64,000 nt of DNA from Rhizophlyctis rosea (lineage: Eukaryota; Chytridiomycota; Chytridiomycetes; Rhizophlyctidales; Rhizophlyctidaceae): assembly GCA_027596075.1 (NCBI GenBank), contig JADGJC010000175.1, forward strand, positions 1-64,000, in the 5' to 3' direction. The notes under the pieces were generated by a model. It worked only from the letters and a program-made list of their open reading frames with translations. It did not search any database and was not told the origin of the DNA. Numbering within the stretch: position 1 is the first letter of the stretch; each line of letters opens with the position of its first letter. The position numbers and the translations under genes were made by a program. This document shows positions 24,505-34,702 of this stretch, piece by piece.

Positions 24505-27293
24505 ATGGCTGCAACCTCAGGAAAGCCAGATGCGTTCAAGGTAGTCATGAAACAGTCTATTACTCGACCAATGGCGGCAAGCATATTCGATAGCTCATCA
24601 TCCTCACTGAGAGTAGGCAACAATCGTTGCATTGTTTGACTACAAAGGAACAACGGATGATGAGTTAAACTTCAGAAAGGGTGATACATTTTGGGTCGTG
24701 AACGATGAAAACCCAGATTGGTGGTGGGTCTCTTGAGAAAAAGCATTGCAATATTTGCCTTGAAGAAGTCGGACTTATAGCTCATCAATATCTCGTTTAT
24801 TGCACAGGCTGGTTGCACTTCCTCACAACCCTTCAACCACCGGCTATGTGCCCACCACATACATCCAAATTTCCGAAAACTCCCATGCAGCCAACATCAA
24901 TGCGCCAGCAGCGGAAGCATTGGATCGGTTGCGAGACAAAGCTATCAATGCTAATTTGGGTGGGAAAGAAGCCAAAAGTTCCCGCAAAAATGTTGCAAGG
25001 TCCGAGAGTGAGGAAGAGTACAGTGAAAGTCAATCCGCCAATGAGAGTGAAGAAGATGGCAGTGGCAGTGAAAGTGACACGGAAGACGAAGACAGTGAAG
25101 ATGGGACTGGGAGCTCACAGGATGAGACGGGGTCTGAGAGTGAGAGTGGCAGTGATACGAATGATGACAGCCAAGAGGCGAAGGACAGAGGACGCCGTGG
25201 ACGGAGGTTATCACTGAGGAGTCAAAAGACAAAGAAAAAGGACGAGAAAATCTCCAAGCGAAGCGGTAAGCTCTGTAAGGCAATTCCGAGATTCCAAAAT
25301 GTTGATTGCTTTAATCATTATCATTAGGAAAGTCAACACCCTTCATCATCCCCACATCCACCGCAAGCCTGAAACCCGTTCGTCTGACATTTTCGCGACG
25401 TACAAAAGGTCATGCTCTGGCACCTCCAAGCGACTTGACAACTACAACAGCAGAGTCTCGTCATGCCAAAGGTGCAGCTGGTTTGCCGATGGGAATACGG
25501 GCTTCCACTTTGGCCAAAACGCGTGAGGAAGGTCGGTATTGGAAGCAGTATTTGTCTTGCCGGCGCAGCCTAACATTGTAAACTCACCCTAGGTATCGGA
25601 GCTACGGCGAACTACCTGATCCCCGATCTCCACCCCTCAAATTTAAGCTTCGTTGATCTCAAATATGACTACAGGAAACAAAAGGTTTGTCTATCGGTCT
25701 TTTGCTATATCCCGTAAATTAATTGCTAACGTCGGCACTGTTTTGATGCACAGCTTCGACCTCTACCAGCACATCTTACTCTCGCGTTCTCACTACTGGA
25801 CGCCCGCAACATCCCCACTCCACATCCTAGCAGCGGAATACGAGTCCTTGGCCGACATGTTCGCATGGCCTTGTTTGATAAGATGCATGTCTTGAGCAAT
25901 ATTCATTCCGTGCAGGGTGTATGGGTGGACGTGGGTGGAGGAGTGGGGCATGAAATTTGGCGGTTCAGTCGAAAGGTGAGTCTGTGTTTTGATATTGCGG
26001 GGTAAGATTCGGGATTTGGATGTGTGATTCCTTGCAGGCGTCTATCCTGTTCCCTAAGGACGATGAGAACACATGTTTCTTGCGAACAAATGATGTGGAT
26101 ATTCGGCTGTCGGTTTTGTTTGAATTGTGCATTGTTGTTAGGTTTGATGACGATAGCGACCCGACTGGTAACGATGGTGAAATCGTGCACCCAAAAAATG
26201 ATATTCATCCATGATTTGCAGAGCTTTCGTGTGGATGGGGTCTTCTTCCGCTCTTTACTGCTGATGGCGGGCCCATCGAGAACAAGACATATGAGATCAA
26301 GCTCTATGGAGGGACGCCATTTGAGAAGGGGATTCCGCTGGGAGATATGGGTGGAGAACGGAAAGGTACGGATTGATGGCGCAGCCTGTACCGGTATTGG
26401 GACCCCGGCATCATATGATAAATGCACGGATTCCGACTGTAGGATTCTTGCAATCACTCATCAACCCGCCACGACCTCCACGACTCAATATCCGCGTGTG
26501 GAAGCTTGGTCGATCGGCGTCGAAGGACTTGAAGTAAGTGCAACGGTGCATCTGTAAGTTGCTTCTCAATCCGGCCCACTAACCATTGGCCAACCCATTC
26601 AGTCTTCTTCCCACCCCCTTTATACATCTCCTCTCCCTCCTACCGCTTCTGACCGTTTACCGTCGCATTCTTGCCCATACCCTTCTCCATCCATCCAACC
26701 CGCATACCCATCATGATCACCCCACCCCGACATTCCCAACCAGCTTCACCAACTCTGCTGCTTTAGCGCAGTTCCTGCGCGTAGTGGATACTCCGGATTT
26801 GACGAGCTTGCTGGTGGAAGTTTGGGAACGGGTATGGAAAGGGTTGAAAAGGAGGGAGAAAAGAGATGTAAGGGGATGTAGTGTAAGATTGGAAGAATGT
26901 TTACGGGCTGTGGGGGGAGTGGAAGGGTTGGTGGAGGTGGAGGGGTGGAGAGGAGGAGATGAAGAAAGGGCGCAGGTATGTGACCAAGCTGTCGAGCTCG
27001 GATTTTGTGCTTCAGGCTGTGGGAGCAGTGTAAACAGAATGCTCCAGCATGCATGTGCAACAACGCAGCCACCTTTTTATAGTTCACTCATTTCATGCAA
27101 ACCAAGTATCTGATCACATGCCCTTTTTGCATAGGATCGTCACACATACATCACAGCGTACCAGGCGACGGGGATCTTGGAGTCGTGCACACGCAACCCG
27201 CAACGATGGGGCTTCAAGCCATTGAATGTGGAAGAAGAGTGTGGATTTGACTTGCTGGAATGGGTTCATCAAAGAGAGGCTGTTATAGGCTAA
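24505..27293 (+). CDS. NPHP1: Nephrocystin-1 (ciliary transition-zone protein)
   Basis: Eleven exons: 24505-24540, 24617-24723, 24808-25265, 25328-25531, 25593-25684, 25754-25975, 26038-26167, 26222-26365, 26443-26533, 26603-26975 and 27135-27293. Joined, they stay in frame to a TAA. The SH3 domain comes first ([20 protein letters not shown] ... [18 protein letters not shown]), followed by a long Ser/Glu/Asp-rich acidic stretch, as in animal nephrocystin-1. The C-terminal nephrocystin homology region includes [31 protein letters not shown] and [22 protein letters not shown]1 sits with NPHP4 and RPGRIP1L at the base of cilia, where it helps gate protein entry. The N-terminal coiled coil of the animal protein is missing; the start codon lies only 12 residues before the SH3 domain, so an upstream exon could have been missed. 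Confidence 0.85.
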
Positions 27294-27642
27294 GTCAATG
27301 TAAATATCATGTCAGTTTAAGATGTAATATGTGTGGACTCCAAGCAGTTTGTTTGCCTACGTTTGCGCATGACGTTTTTTCATTGACTGGAACTTCCGGT
27401 GCTGGATTGCAGTACACTCATTACCTGTAAAATCAACCAGGTATTTTAACACGAAGACGTGCTTACGTGAACACTCATGGCGCAGGTGCCGATGTGATTC
27501 AATCTCGATTCTCGTGGTGCGTGGTGCTTGGCCATGGAAGATCCAATATCCACAACCCTCATGTCTAAGTACCCCTGCTCTTTCAACCCCCACTTCATTT
27601 TCGCATTTGGCAGCTTCCAGAAGCTAGAACCAGTCGACAACA
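27294..27642. other. Intergenic region
   Basis: About 350 bases between nephrocystin-1 and the U2AF-like mosaic, both on plus. Nothing recognised. Confidence 0.4.
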
Positions 27643-28015
27643 ATGACCCGCTCAAAGGATCACAGAGAAGAAGCGGAGGATTCCAGCACAACCCGTCATA
27701 GCCGCCATCGCTCTGACGACCGACGGAGCAAACATAAAAGGCACCACCGCGATTCGCATAGTAGAGATAGGCACAGAACAAGCCGACCGGAGCGCAGCCG
27801 CAGGAGACATCGAGACCGCAGCCGCGAATCCGAGCGTCGCCGTCGCTCTCGTAGCAGGGAGCATCGCCCACGCAAAGGCACTCGCAGTGCCAGTCCTCGT
27901 GACCGGCGCGAGCGCTCTGTTACACCTCCGATTTTGAAAAAGCGGAAGTTTAACAATTGGGATGTCGCACCTACAGGATAGGAAGGTCTCACTGCGCAAC
28001 AAGTGAAAGAAACAG
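27643..28015 (+). pseudogene. U2AF65-like N-terminus (RS domain and ULM) with an in-frame TAG
   Basis: The ATG at 27643 opens an Arg/Ser/His-rich domain (for example RRRSRSREHRPRKGTRS) and then the UHM-ligand motif KKRKFNNWDVAPTG. Its tryptophan normally docks into the UHM of U2AF35. In U2AF65 this is followed by a G-[YF]-E sequence; here the codon after Gly is TAG at 27979-27981 and the frame continues with EGLTAQQVKETG up to a good splice donor at 28016. U2AF65 recognises the polypyrimidine tract at 3' splice sites and is normally essential, so this copy is either dead or misread. No intron removes the TAG. Confidence 0.65.
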
Positions 28016-28079
28016 GTACGTCCCTTTGAAATGCTTACCAAATGACTATTTGGTGCTAATGGATTCTGATTTCTGCAAG

Positions 28080-28563
28080 GTCACTTTGAAAAAACGAAAA
28101 ATACTCCTCGAATAGCAGCGATAAATCTGAGTACAACAAGCAGAGCACGGTCTAAAGTCATCGTGCTTCTAAATCAGATATCGCCGGAACGGATAGAGGA
28201 TGATGAGGATTTCGAGTGTAGGGATCGTTTGTGGGTTCTCATTTACGATGGCACACACCTTATCTGTGGTTGTTACAGCTGTGCAAGCTGCTGTGAGGAC
28301 ATCCATGTCCAAGTATGGCGTTGTACTTGATATGAAAATACCAAGAGGAGCAGTTCCGGGCGCTGGGAAGGTACTGGTTGTTGCTCAAGCTTCATCATCA
28401 TTTTCATCATATGAACTAACACTTTACTGTCCTTAGATTTTCGTGCGATATTCTGAGGAAAAGCATACCGAAGTCGCAATGGCAGCATTCGGGCGTTCAG
28501 AGCGTGTTGTTTTGGTCGCACCTTACGAGGAATCCAAATACGTAGCAGACGACTTTGGTAAAG
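28080..28563 (+). pseudogene. U2AF65-like C-terminal UHM domain, placed before RRM1
   Basis: Exons 28080-28217, 28279-28370 and 28437 onward encode RSKVIVLLNQISPERIEDDE, then AVRTSMSKYGVVLDMKIPRG with GKIFVRYSEEKHTEVAMAAF, ending in VVLVAPYEESKYVADDFG. This is the atypical third RRM (U2AF homology motif) that ends U2AF65 and binds SF1. In known U2AF65 proteins it follows RRM1 and RRM2; here it precedes them. The short stretch before it (KNTPRIAAINLSTTSRA) looks like the linker expected after RRM2. Introns are retained, so this is not a reverse-transcribed copy. Confidence 0.7.
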
Positions 28564-29412
28564 CCGACCAAATCCTTGCTAGCACTTTCAAACTTTGGAT
28601 TGGCGGGATTCCCCCAAGTGTGACAGTGGTAATGAATCTTTTCCGTGATTTTCCGTCCTCTATTCATGGAGATACTGAAGGGGGATCATATCGAGGACGC
28701 CCTAGTAGCATTCTTCAATCAAACTATGATTCAGCTCAACATCACCACAGGCGGAGGAGCTCCAGTCCTTGCAGCGCAGATCAACCATGACAAGAACTAT
28801 GCGTTCTGTGAAGTAAGCGTTATCTTTTACGGATTCAATGTTGCGAAGCCAAGTACCAATGGAGTTCTCAGTTCAAAAGCGCGGAAGAAGCGACTGCAGC
28901 GATGGCTTTCGATGGAATCACCTTTGCAGGGCAATCTCTCAGGATTCGGCGACCAAAAGATTATTAATCAATCGCGAATGATTACTTTTCGGAGCATGTG
29001 CCAGGTGAGGGGAAAGTACCTAATACAACATATTAGTGTTAGCTCTGACGAAGTCATCTTTTATGCATATGCAGGGAGTGTGTCCACAAATGTTCCCGAC
29101 AGCATGAATAAGATCTTCGTAGGCGGCCTCTCGAATTTTTTGAGCGAAGAACAGGTTATGGAAATCCTCGAATCCTTCGGCCAGCTGCGTGCGTTCAATC
29201 TCGTGAAAGATGCCACCACAGGAGCATCCAAGGTGCGGACCATACTCGTGGCATTTTCTGAACAAAAGTGGGGCGCAAGCTAATCTCCTCCTCTTGCTCG
29301 CCACCAGGGCTTTGCCTTCTGCGAATACATCGATCCCAACAGTACAGATATGGCTTATCAAGGGTTGAACGGCATGGAGTTATGCGAATTGAGGCTGGTT
29401 GTTGTACCTGTG
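28564..29412 (+). pseudogene. U2AF65-like RRM1 and RRM2 with an in-frame TAA
   Basis: The sequence continues in frame from the UHM: FKLWIGGIPPSVTV, then exon 28681-28812 (ALVAFFNQTMIQLN ... AAQINHDKNYAFCE), exon 28872-29004 (AMAFDGITFAGQSLRIRRP), exon 29075-29232 (KIFVGGLSNFLSEEQVMEIL) and the exon from 29308 (GFAFCEYIDPNSTDMAYQGL). RNP2 and RNP1 motifs of both RRMs are visible and match U2AF65. After the conserved IRRPKDY the codon is TAA at 28965-28967, where a Gln codon (CAA) would be one base away, and SIANDYF follows in the same frame. Every other part of the frame is open. RRM2 ends at ELRLVV and runs straight into alpha-glucosidase-like sequence. Confidence 0.7.
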
Positions 29413-30500
29413 ATAGGCGGTGCAGTTGGAGCGAGGAGGGGGATTGGAGATGGAGAAGAATTGAAGGGGTTGAATGGTGTTGTGCGGGCGTTGGATGATT
29501 TGAAGGAGTTGGGTGTGGATATCGTGTGGTTGGGTTCGGTGTTTGAAAGCCCGATGCTCGAAAACGGTACATATAGGAGAGCATGATAATTGAATCCTCA
29601 AAGATACTCAACCTCATATCATTTCTCTGATGTTTTGTAGGCTACGACATCACCAACTACCTCGAAGTTGCCTCGAATATCGGCACAATACTGGAATTCC
29701 ATCAATTGCTGGCGCAAACGCACGAACGACAAATGAAATTGGTCATGGACGTCGTGCTTACTCAGACATCACCGATGCATTCATGGTTTGCGGAATCGAG
29801 AAAAGATAAAACAAATTCGAAACGAAGTTGGTATTGTTGGAGACAAGGAAGGACAATCAATGGTGTGCGGATGCCTCCGAATAATTGGGCGTGTATGGCT
29901 GGTGGTGGGTATTGTGGCCCTGATAAGATTTGATGCCTTGGGCTCGCGTGGCATGGAACGTTGGGTGGTTGATTCTGCATATTGAAGGTGTCTTATTCAT
30001 TTTGCAGGTTCCGCCTGGTCTCTCGATAAGGAAACCAATGAATGGTACCTTCACCTGTTTTCTGCTACGCAACCGACACTCAACTGGGGGAATGGCGATG
30101 TTCGCCAAGCTATGTCCGGCGTGCTCCGGTTTTGGTTGGATCGCGGGGTGGATGGGTTTCGGGTGAGTAGCTTTTTCGATGCGTTGTCGGCGTTTGTTGT
30201 GTCATCATTGACTGCTCCCTTTGTTGCATGAGATTGTCGACACGACGGTGCAATATCAACCGGCCGGTCATGTATTGAGTGAGCGGTGAGATACCTTGTC
30301 GCTCATATGCCACTTAACCAACATAAGGTAATATTCGGATACAGGCCTTATACAACTCAGTATCTTCATGAGTTGGAGATGAGCATTTTCACGAAGTACG
30401 ATCTGGTTGTGAGTAATCAAATAGAGATGGGACCACTGGATGCTTTTGAGAATGTGGCATGCGCAAGTGTCTTCGGTGAATGGGTGAGAGCATAATCTTT
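29413..30500 (+). pseudogene. Fragment of a GH13 alpha-glucosidase, joined in frame to U2AF RRM2
   Basis: From about 29430 the same exon reads RGIGDGEELKGLNGVVRALD and DLKELGVDIVWLGSVFESPM, up to a donor at 29567. The next exons read GYDITNYLEVASNIGTILEF, LVMDVVLTQTSPMHSWFAES and, after an intron, GSAWSLDKETNEWYLHLFSA and VLRFWLDRGVDGFR. This is the first half of the maltase/oligo-1,6-glucosidase barrel of family GH13. Conserved region I normally reads D-x-V-x-N-H but is DVVLTQ here. After GFR the catalytic Asp is displaced (IVDTTVQ). The rest of the barrel with the acid/base Glu and region IV is missing, and so is the N-terminal strand. The product could not be an active glucosidase. Only scraps (YLHELEMSIFTKYDLV near 30370) remain downstream. 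Confidence 0.65.
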
Positions 30501-30664
30501 GATGACCACCTATAATCAATGTTCCAATCCTCGTTGGGATTCAGACGTGCATGACTAATGTAAAGATAGTTCGGGAAGATGAAATGGTTGGAAGGGGGTA
30601 TTTTGCGATCAAGGGTGCTGGTGGGTAGGAGTGATACCCTCATGTCAAAATTTCTTCCCTAACA

Positions 30665-31781
30665 TTCAAAACAGCATCAGACGAGTTGCGCGGATTGGAG
30701 GAGGATGGGGAGTTCGGCTGGGACCTCCTTTCTTTGCAGCTGTTACATGTCGCTAGGTGCGTGGATGGTACATGATGTTTGGTGACGGAATGATTTGGAC
30801 TTACATATTCAAACAGGAATGCCAGAACCAGCTTCGCCGAACGCCAAAAACGACAATCATACATCAATTACCTCCAGTCTTTGGTCAAAACCGTTAGTCC
30901 CTCCGCTCAACTTCACATCGTTGGATCGTATGCCACCCAGTTGGATCTCTGTGACGCGGACCTTGACATAGTCATCAAAGATCCGAACAGGAAAGCCTAC
31001 GATCCTTTGGATGATTATCATCATTTGATTCAATCCAGACGACGTTTCCCCAACATTGACTATCGGCACCGTGCATTAGTTCCTATTCTCAAATTCGCAG
31101 ATGGTGCAACAGGACTCTACACGGATCTTACGTTCGAGCGCGGAGGAATAGAAGCCGTTCCCTTTATCAATAGTCTCACCATCCCAGATCGTTACATGGA
31201 GCCTTTGGTCGTATTGTTTAAGCTTCTTGTGCATACGGCGCATCCCGAGTTTGAACGCACGAATACACGCAATCCTGATGCCCGCCCCGTCCTAATCTTC
31301 GATGACCCTTCTCTCGGCGGTCTGGGTGGCTTCGCTATCGTCAACTGGAGCAAAGCTTTCCTGAACCTACATTGGCCACCGACTCGCCGTCGAAGTCTCA
31401 GTGCCGTCTTCATGGAATTTCTCTCCACATACGCTCGGTTCGACTACACCGCTTTCAGCATATCTCACACGGGATATGAGAGCCGTGTTGCGGAGAGATA
31501 CCCGAAGGAGATAGTGATAGTTGATCCGCTGATAGTGGGGAGGAATGTTGCGGCACCGACGGGGGGGGATTGAGAGACTGAAATTGGTGTTTTCGCGAGT
31601 GCACCATACTCTGGTGACGGCACCGGATCTGTATTCAGAGGTAGTAGATATCACGCCAGATATGATATCCTTCCGTGAACATTTCCGGCGTAGCGCGATA
31701 GAGGATGTAAAGGAGGAGAACTTGGATGATGATGGAGGGAAGAGCGACAGGAAGGGCAAGGGTCACGCTACGAATCGCTGA
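30665..31781 (+). pseudogene. TRF4/PAPD5-like non-canonical poly(A) polymerase, frame broken at a G8 run
   Basis: An exon from about 30676 (DELRGLEEDGEFGWDLLSLQ) is spliced at about 30757 to an exon near 30819 (RTSFAERQKRQSYINYLQSL). The catalytic part then reads LHIVGSYATQLDLCDADLDI, with the G-S...D-x-D nucleotidyltransferase motif, and GLYTDLTFERGG carries the third Asp. The central domain and nucleotide-recognition motif follow (EIVIVDPLIVGRNVAAPTGG). At 31561-31568 there are eight G; with seven, the frame would continue as IERLKLVFSRVHHTLVTAPD to the TGA at 31779-31781. TRF4 enzymes add short A-tails to aberrant nuclear RNAs as part of TRAMP. The gene lacks the usual N-terminal region and could be a decayed copy or a real gene with one miscalled base. 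Alternatives are other beta-like nucleotidyltransferases. Confidence 0.6.
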
Positions 31782-32003
31782 ATAGAGACTGCATTATCAT
31801 AATAGTTTGTCGTTAGCAAAGATCCAATAAAGATCCATCATTCACTTCTGCGGACTTTGATGCGGTATGCAGCCGGATGTTTTGGGAAGAGAGTGCAACA
31901 CGCTCCGCCATCTACATGACAATAGCCTCAAGTCCAGTGATAGAAGCTCTATTTCAAACAATGCGGTTCTTTGAACTAAATGCTAAGGCTTCTGATCCCT
32001 CCA

Positions 32004-33500
32004 TTAACCTAATTCTGCCTCCCGAAACAATTTCCAATGTCCCCGCAAAGTCTCTTTGACTTTCTCATCTCCGAAAACAAATTCAATCGCGCGCCGTGAT
32101 AGCTCAAACAGTTCCGGTTTTCGAAGTGAAAAGGTGGATGCCGCGACAGCGTACTCTTCTGATAATAGACAGCCAAAGACTCCTTTGTCGTCGGTCTGAA
32201 ATATTGAGGATAAGGTGTTGACCAGCACAGTATGTGAAAATGGATCTGCTGTGCCATGACTTACGCAAATTATCACGGGATGGTTTTGGAAAAGGAGACC
32301 TTGCAAGTGATGTTGCTCGTATGATTGAACTGTGTTGCAGAGTACATTGGAAGTAAGGCATATTTCTATGGGCGTTGACGCCTTCAAGAGATGATTTTTG
32401 GCGTAGTCGTCTAGGAATGTCCCGTGCCCTATGGAATGACGTTGCCTGGGTTCAATTTGTGCCTTTGACAGTCTTGAGCTTTCCATCAACCAACCTATTC
32501 GATCTGGAAATGTAAGCAACAAGTTCTTCGTGTCATCCTCTATATTCTGGATTTCCGCGGCATGCAGCGTCACTGAGCGTAGATAGAGTTACGCACTTGA
32601 TCTCATCAGTTGCAAGTTGAGGGCTTCTCCTTACCCATTAAGCCGCTATCCTTGGCTTTCTGGATGGCCGGTGCAAAGATTGACGCGTCCCCAGACTTCG
32701 GCGGTCCACACAAGTCAATGCCAACCACGAGCCCAGTCTTCTGCTTGAGCTCAATGGCAAGATCTACAGTTTCCAGGCACGACGCTGTCGCTTCACGCCT
32801 ATCTAAACTGAGAATCAACCGGACGGTGGTTGTCGGATATGAGGCTGAAGCCGCAAGGATGCCCTTTATGATGGCGCCAGCGTAGGACGCCTTTGTCATG
32901 CCAGTATCAGGATTAGTCCGTGGTGTGCTCCGAAGCTCGAGATATACGACGCCATCTAGTCAGCGATATGTTCAGATGGACCGCGCGTCTGGCCTATGTT
33001 TGCAGTGTCAGGCGCATACCTGCATTGAATTCCGCAATTGTCCGCGTTGTCGCATAAGATATGGCGTCCTCATTATCAGTGATTTCGTATATGCATTTGA
33101 ATAAGGGAAAGAAGCTATAAAACAGACGTAAGTTGCCACTGTAATCGTTGCAGCTTGCCAAGTCTGTTTGAACCCGGGTTGGCACATTCTTGGCACACGA
33201 TACTCACTCGTCGATCTTGCTGGACCCGCTAGAATTATTTGCCCAATTCTCTAAAGTAGATGCCCACCGTTGCGCCAAGGTCGCGTCTGCTTTCCTGGCT
33301 ATGAGGTCGATTGCAGTCGCTTTGGAGATGCTGCCGTTCAAATGAGCGTGGAGTTCCTGCTGTCGTCAGCACCAAAAGTAAAGCTGTTCGGACTTGATAT
33401 GAAAACTTACTACTTTCGGAAGCGCTATACAAAACTTCAGTAGAGAGTCATAGTTTCCATATGTAGTGGAAACGAACGATGTTTCAGCTTGTAGCGCCAT
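32004..33500 (-). CDS. Adenosine-deaminase-like protein (N6-methyl-AMP deaminase type, ADAL/MAPDA)
   Basis: The ATG at 33500 begins MALQAETSF. A first intron follows LPKV, and the next exon gives ELHAHLNGSI with the His-x-His zinc ligands. Later exons give ASYAGAIIKGILAASASYPT, VVGIDLCGPPKSGDASIFAP, a segment with LTLHAAEI (third zinc His region), IGHGTFLDDYA (catalytic His), PIEICLTSNVLC and TDDKGVFGCLLSEEY (zinc Asp and partner). All metal and catalytic residues of the amidohydrolase barrel are present. Relatives (ADAL, Arabidopsis MAPDA) deaminate N6-methyl-AMP to IMP, clearing modified nucleotides after RNA turnover. Short introns around 32445-32510 and 32210-32280 must be removed to keep frame. 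The SNPICxx-like and GHGT motifs separate it from classical adenosine deaminase ADA1 only weakly. Confidence 0.8.
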
Positions 33501-34505
33501 CGCGTTGAAAGTCTTCGAGGTATGGAAACAAACAAAAATAGACCGGCCTTGGTTGGAGACGCGTTCATGGACCCTTGAGACGATGTGATGACACGACGTG
33601 ACTCATTATGGACCCTGAAATTTGATCGTCACGCGTCGTGCAACACGCAAATCTTGCCCCGCAATTCCAATGAATACCAAAGTTGGGGAGTTCCAGCTTC
33701 ACTTTCTCTCTTTCCCCTCTATCCATCCCCAATTCAACAACCGACCCCTCAACAACCGCGAGCAGATGGGAAATGTTGGGAGTATACCATAGCGCAGACC
33801 GCATTCGCTCACAGGTATGTTGACTATATTGCGCTTGCCAGCGTGTGCTTCACACCTCCAGTTCGTGTGCTAACTTCCCCATGCTCTTCCGTTTTATCAG
33901 CCAGTGGGGACAAGGCAAGTGCACCGCCTGCTTTTGATTATCAACCTTACAGTATGCCGGTAATCCTTTGCTTTTCAGCTCAAGTCGGCAAGGGACAGGC
34001 TGGCGTTCTGCACCACCCCACATGGGGCGTCAGTAGTGGGCTAGTCCCCGAAGGCTGCTCTGTCAATAGGCGGAGTTGGTCGAGGAAAGGCGGCTAGTAA
34101 CCTTATCCAGACAGGTTAAGGGCCGAAGACTTTTTGTTTTGGCAACCCGAATACGACTCCGCAAGGGGTCCGCTGTGTGGCATGTGCGGGGTAACGTCAA
34201 TGCTGGAGCACTGCTTCCAGGAAAGCATACGGTCTGGTCTTGCGGCCAACAAGGTATGGACGCTTAATATCCATCTATCCATCCACCAAACTAATCCGCC
34301 TTCCATCCAGCTCCACGGTTGATGTAACAGCGAAAACGAACAGCAAGCTGTGTCGACACCTCGTCGACAGTCTGGATGAAGTGCCAATCTGGTCAGTCTC
34401 TCCCTCCGCTCGCATCCATCAAATAACAATAACTAACACTCAAATCGCAGCAAGCAACCATCAAGAAGAAGCAATGGCAGCCATCCATGTGCAATCCTGG
34501 CCAAC

Positions 34506-34613
34506 AACGACCGTAACAGCCGGTGGCTCCCTTCGGGGAGCAAGTGTGCGTGATTCTGTGCAAGCCAGGCCAAAACGACCGTAACAGCCGGTGGCTTCCT
34601 TTTGGGAGCAAGT
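34506..34613 (+). repeat. Two copies of a 40-bp unit, each with a hairpin
   Basis: The unit at 34506-34545 recurs at 34574-34613, a 68-base period. Both begin AACGACCGTAACAGCCGGTG. In the first copy, 34526-34541 folds as GCTCCC-TTCG-GGGAGC, a perfect stem with a stable TTCG tetraloop. The second copy has GCTTCC-TTTT-GGGAGC, where one stem position becomes a T-G wobble pair. Seven T residues follow directly (34613-34619), as at a Pol III terminator. Confidence 0.6.
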
Positions 34614-34645
34614 TTTTTTGGCATATACTCCTCTTCACTTTGTTC

Positions 34646-34702
34646 GCTCTGGTCTCTTGAGAATCGCTTGTTTGCGAGAAGGGTTCGAAGCCCTTACAGA
34701 GC
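34646..34702 (+). other. 57-nt cloverleaf-like element with a B-box-like motif
   Basis: Outer arms GCTCTG (34646-34651) and CAGAGC (34697-34702) pair perfectly. Inside lie three small hairpins: TCTC-TT-GAGA, TCGC-TTGTTT-GCGA, and AAGGG-TTCGAAG-CCCTT. The last looks like a tRNA T-arm and contains GGTTCGAAGCC, close to the Pol III B box. At 57 nt it is too short for a normal cytosolic tRNA, and I see no A box. It may be a degenerate tRNA, a tRNA-derived repeat, or chance. Confidence 0.35.

Noticed and set aside
27979..28967. Altered genetic code with TAA/TAG read as Gln
   Set aside because: Many intact neighbours (TspO-like, ADAL, POT1, PPR, LIM-RhoGAP, RPC1) end at TAA or TAG exactly where their families end, and the lesions include frame shifts too.
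34646..34702. Ordinary tRNA gene
   Set aside because: Only 57 nt, no A box, and a two-base D-loop; it has just the T-arm-like motif and outer pairing.
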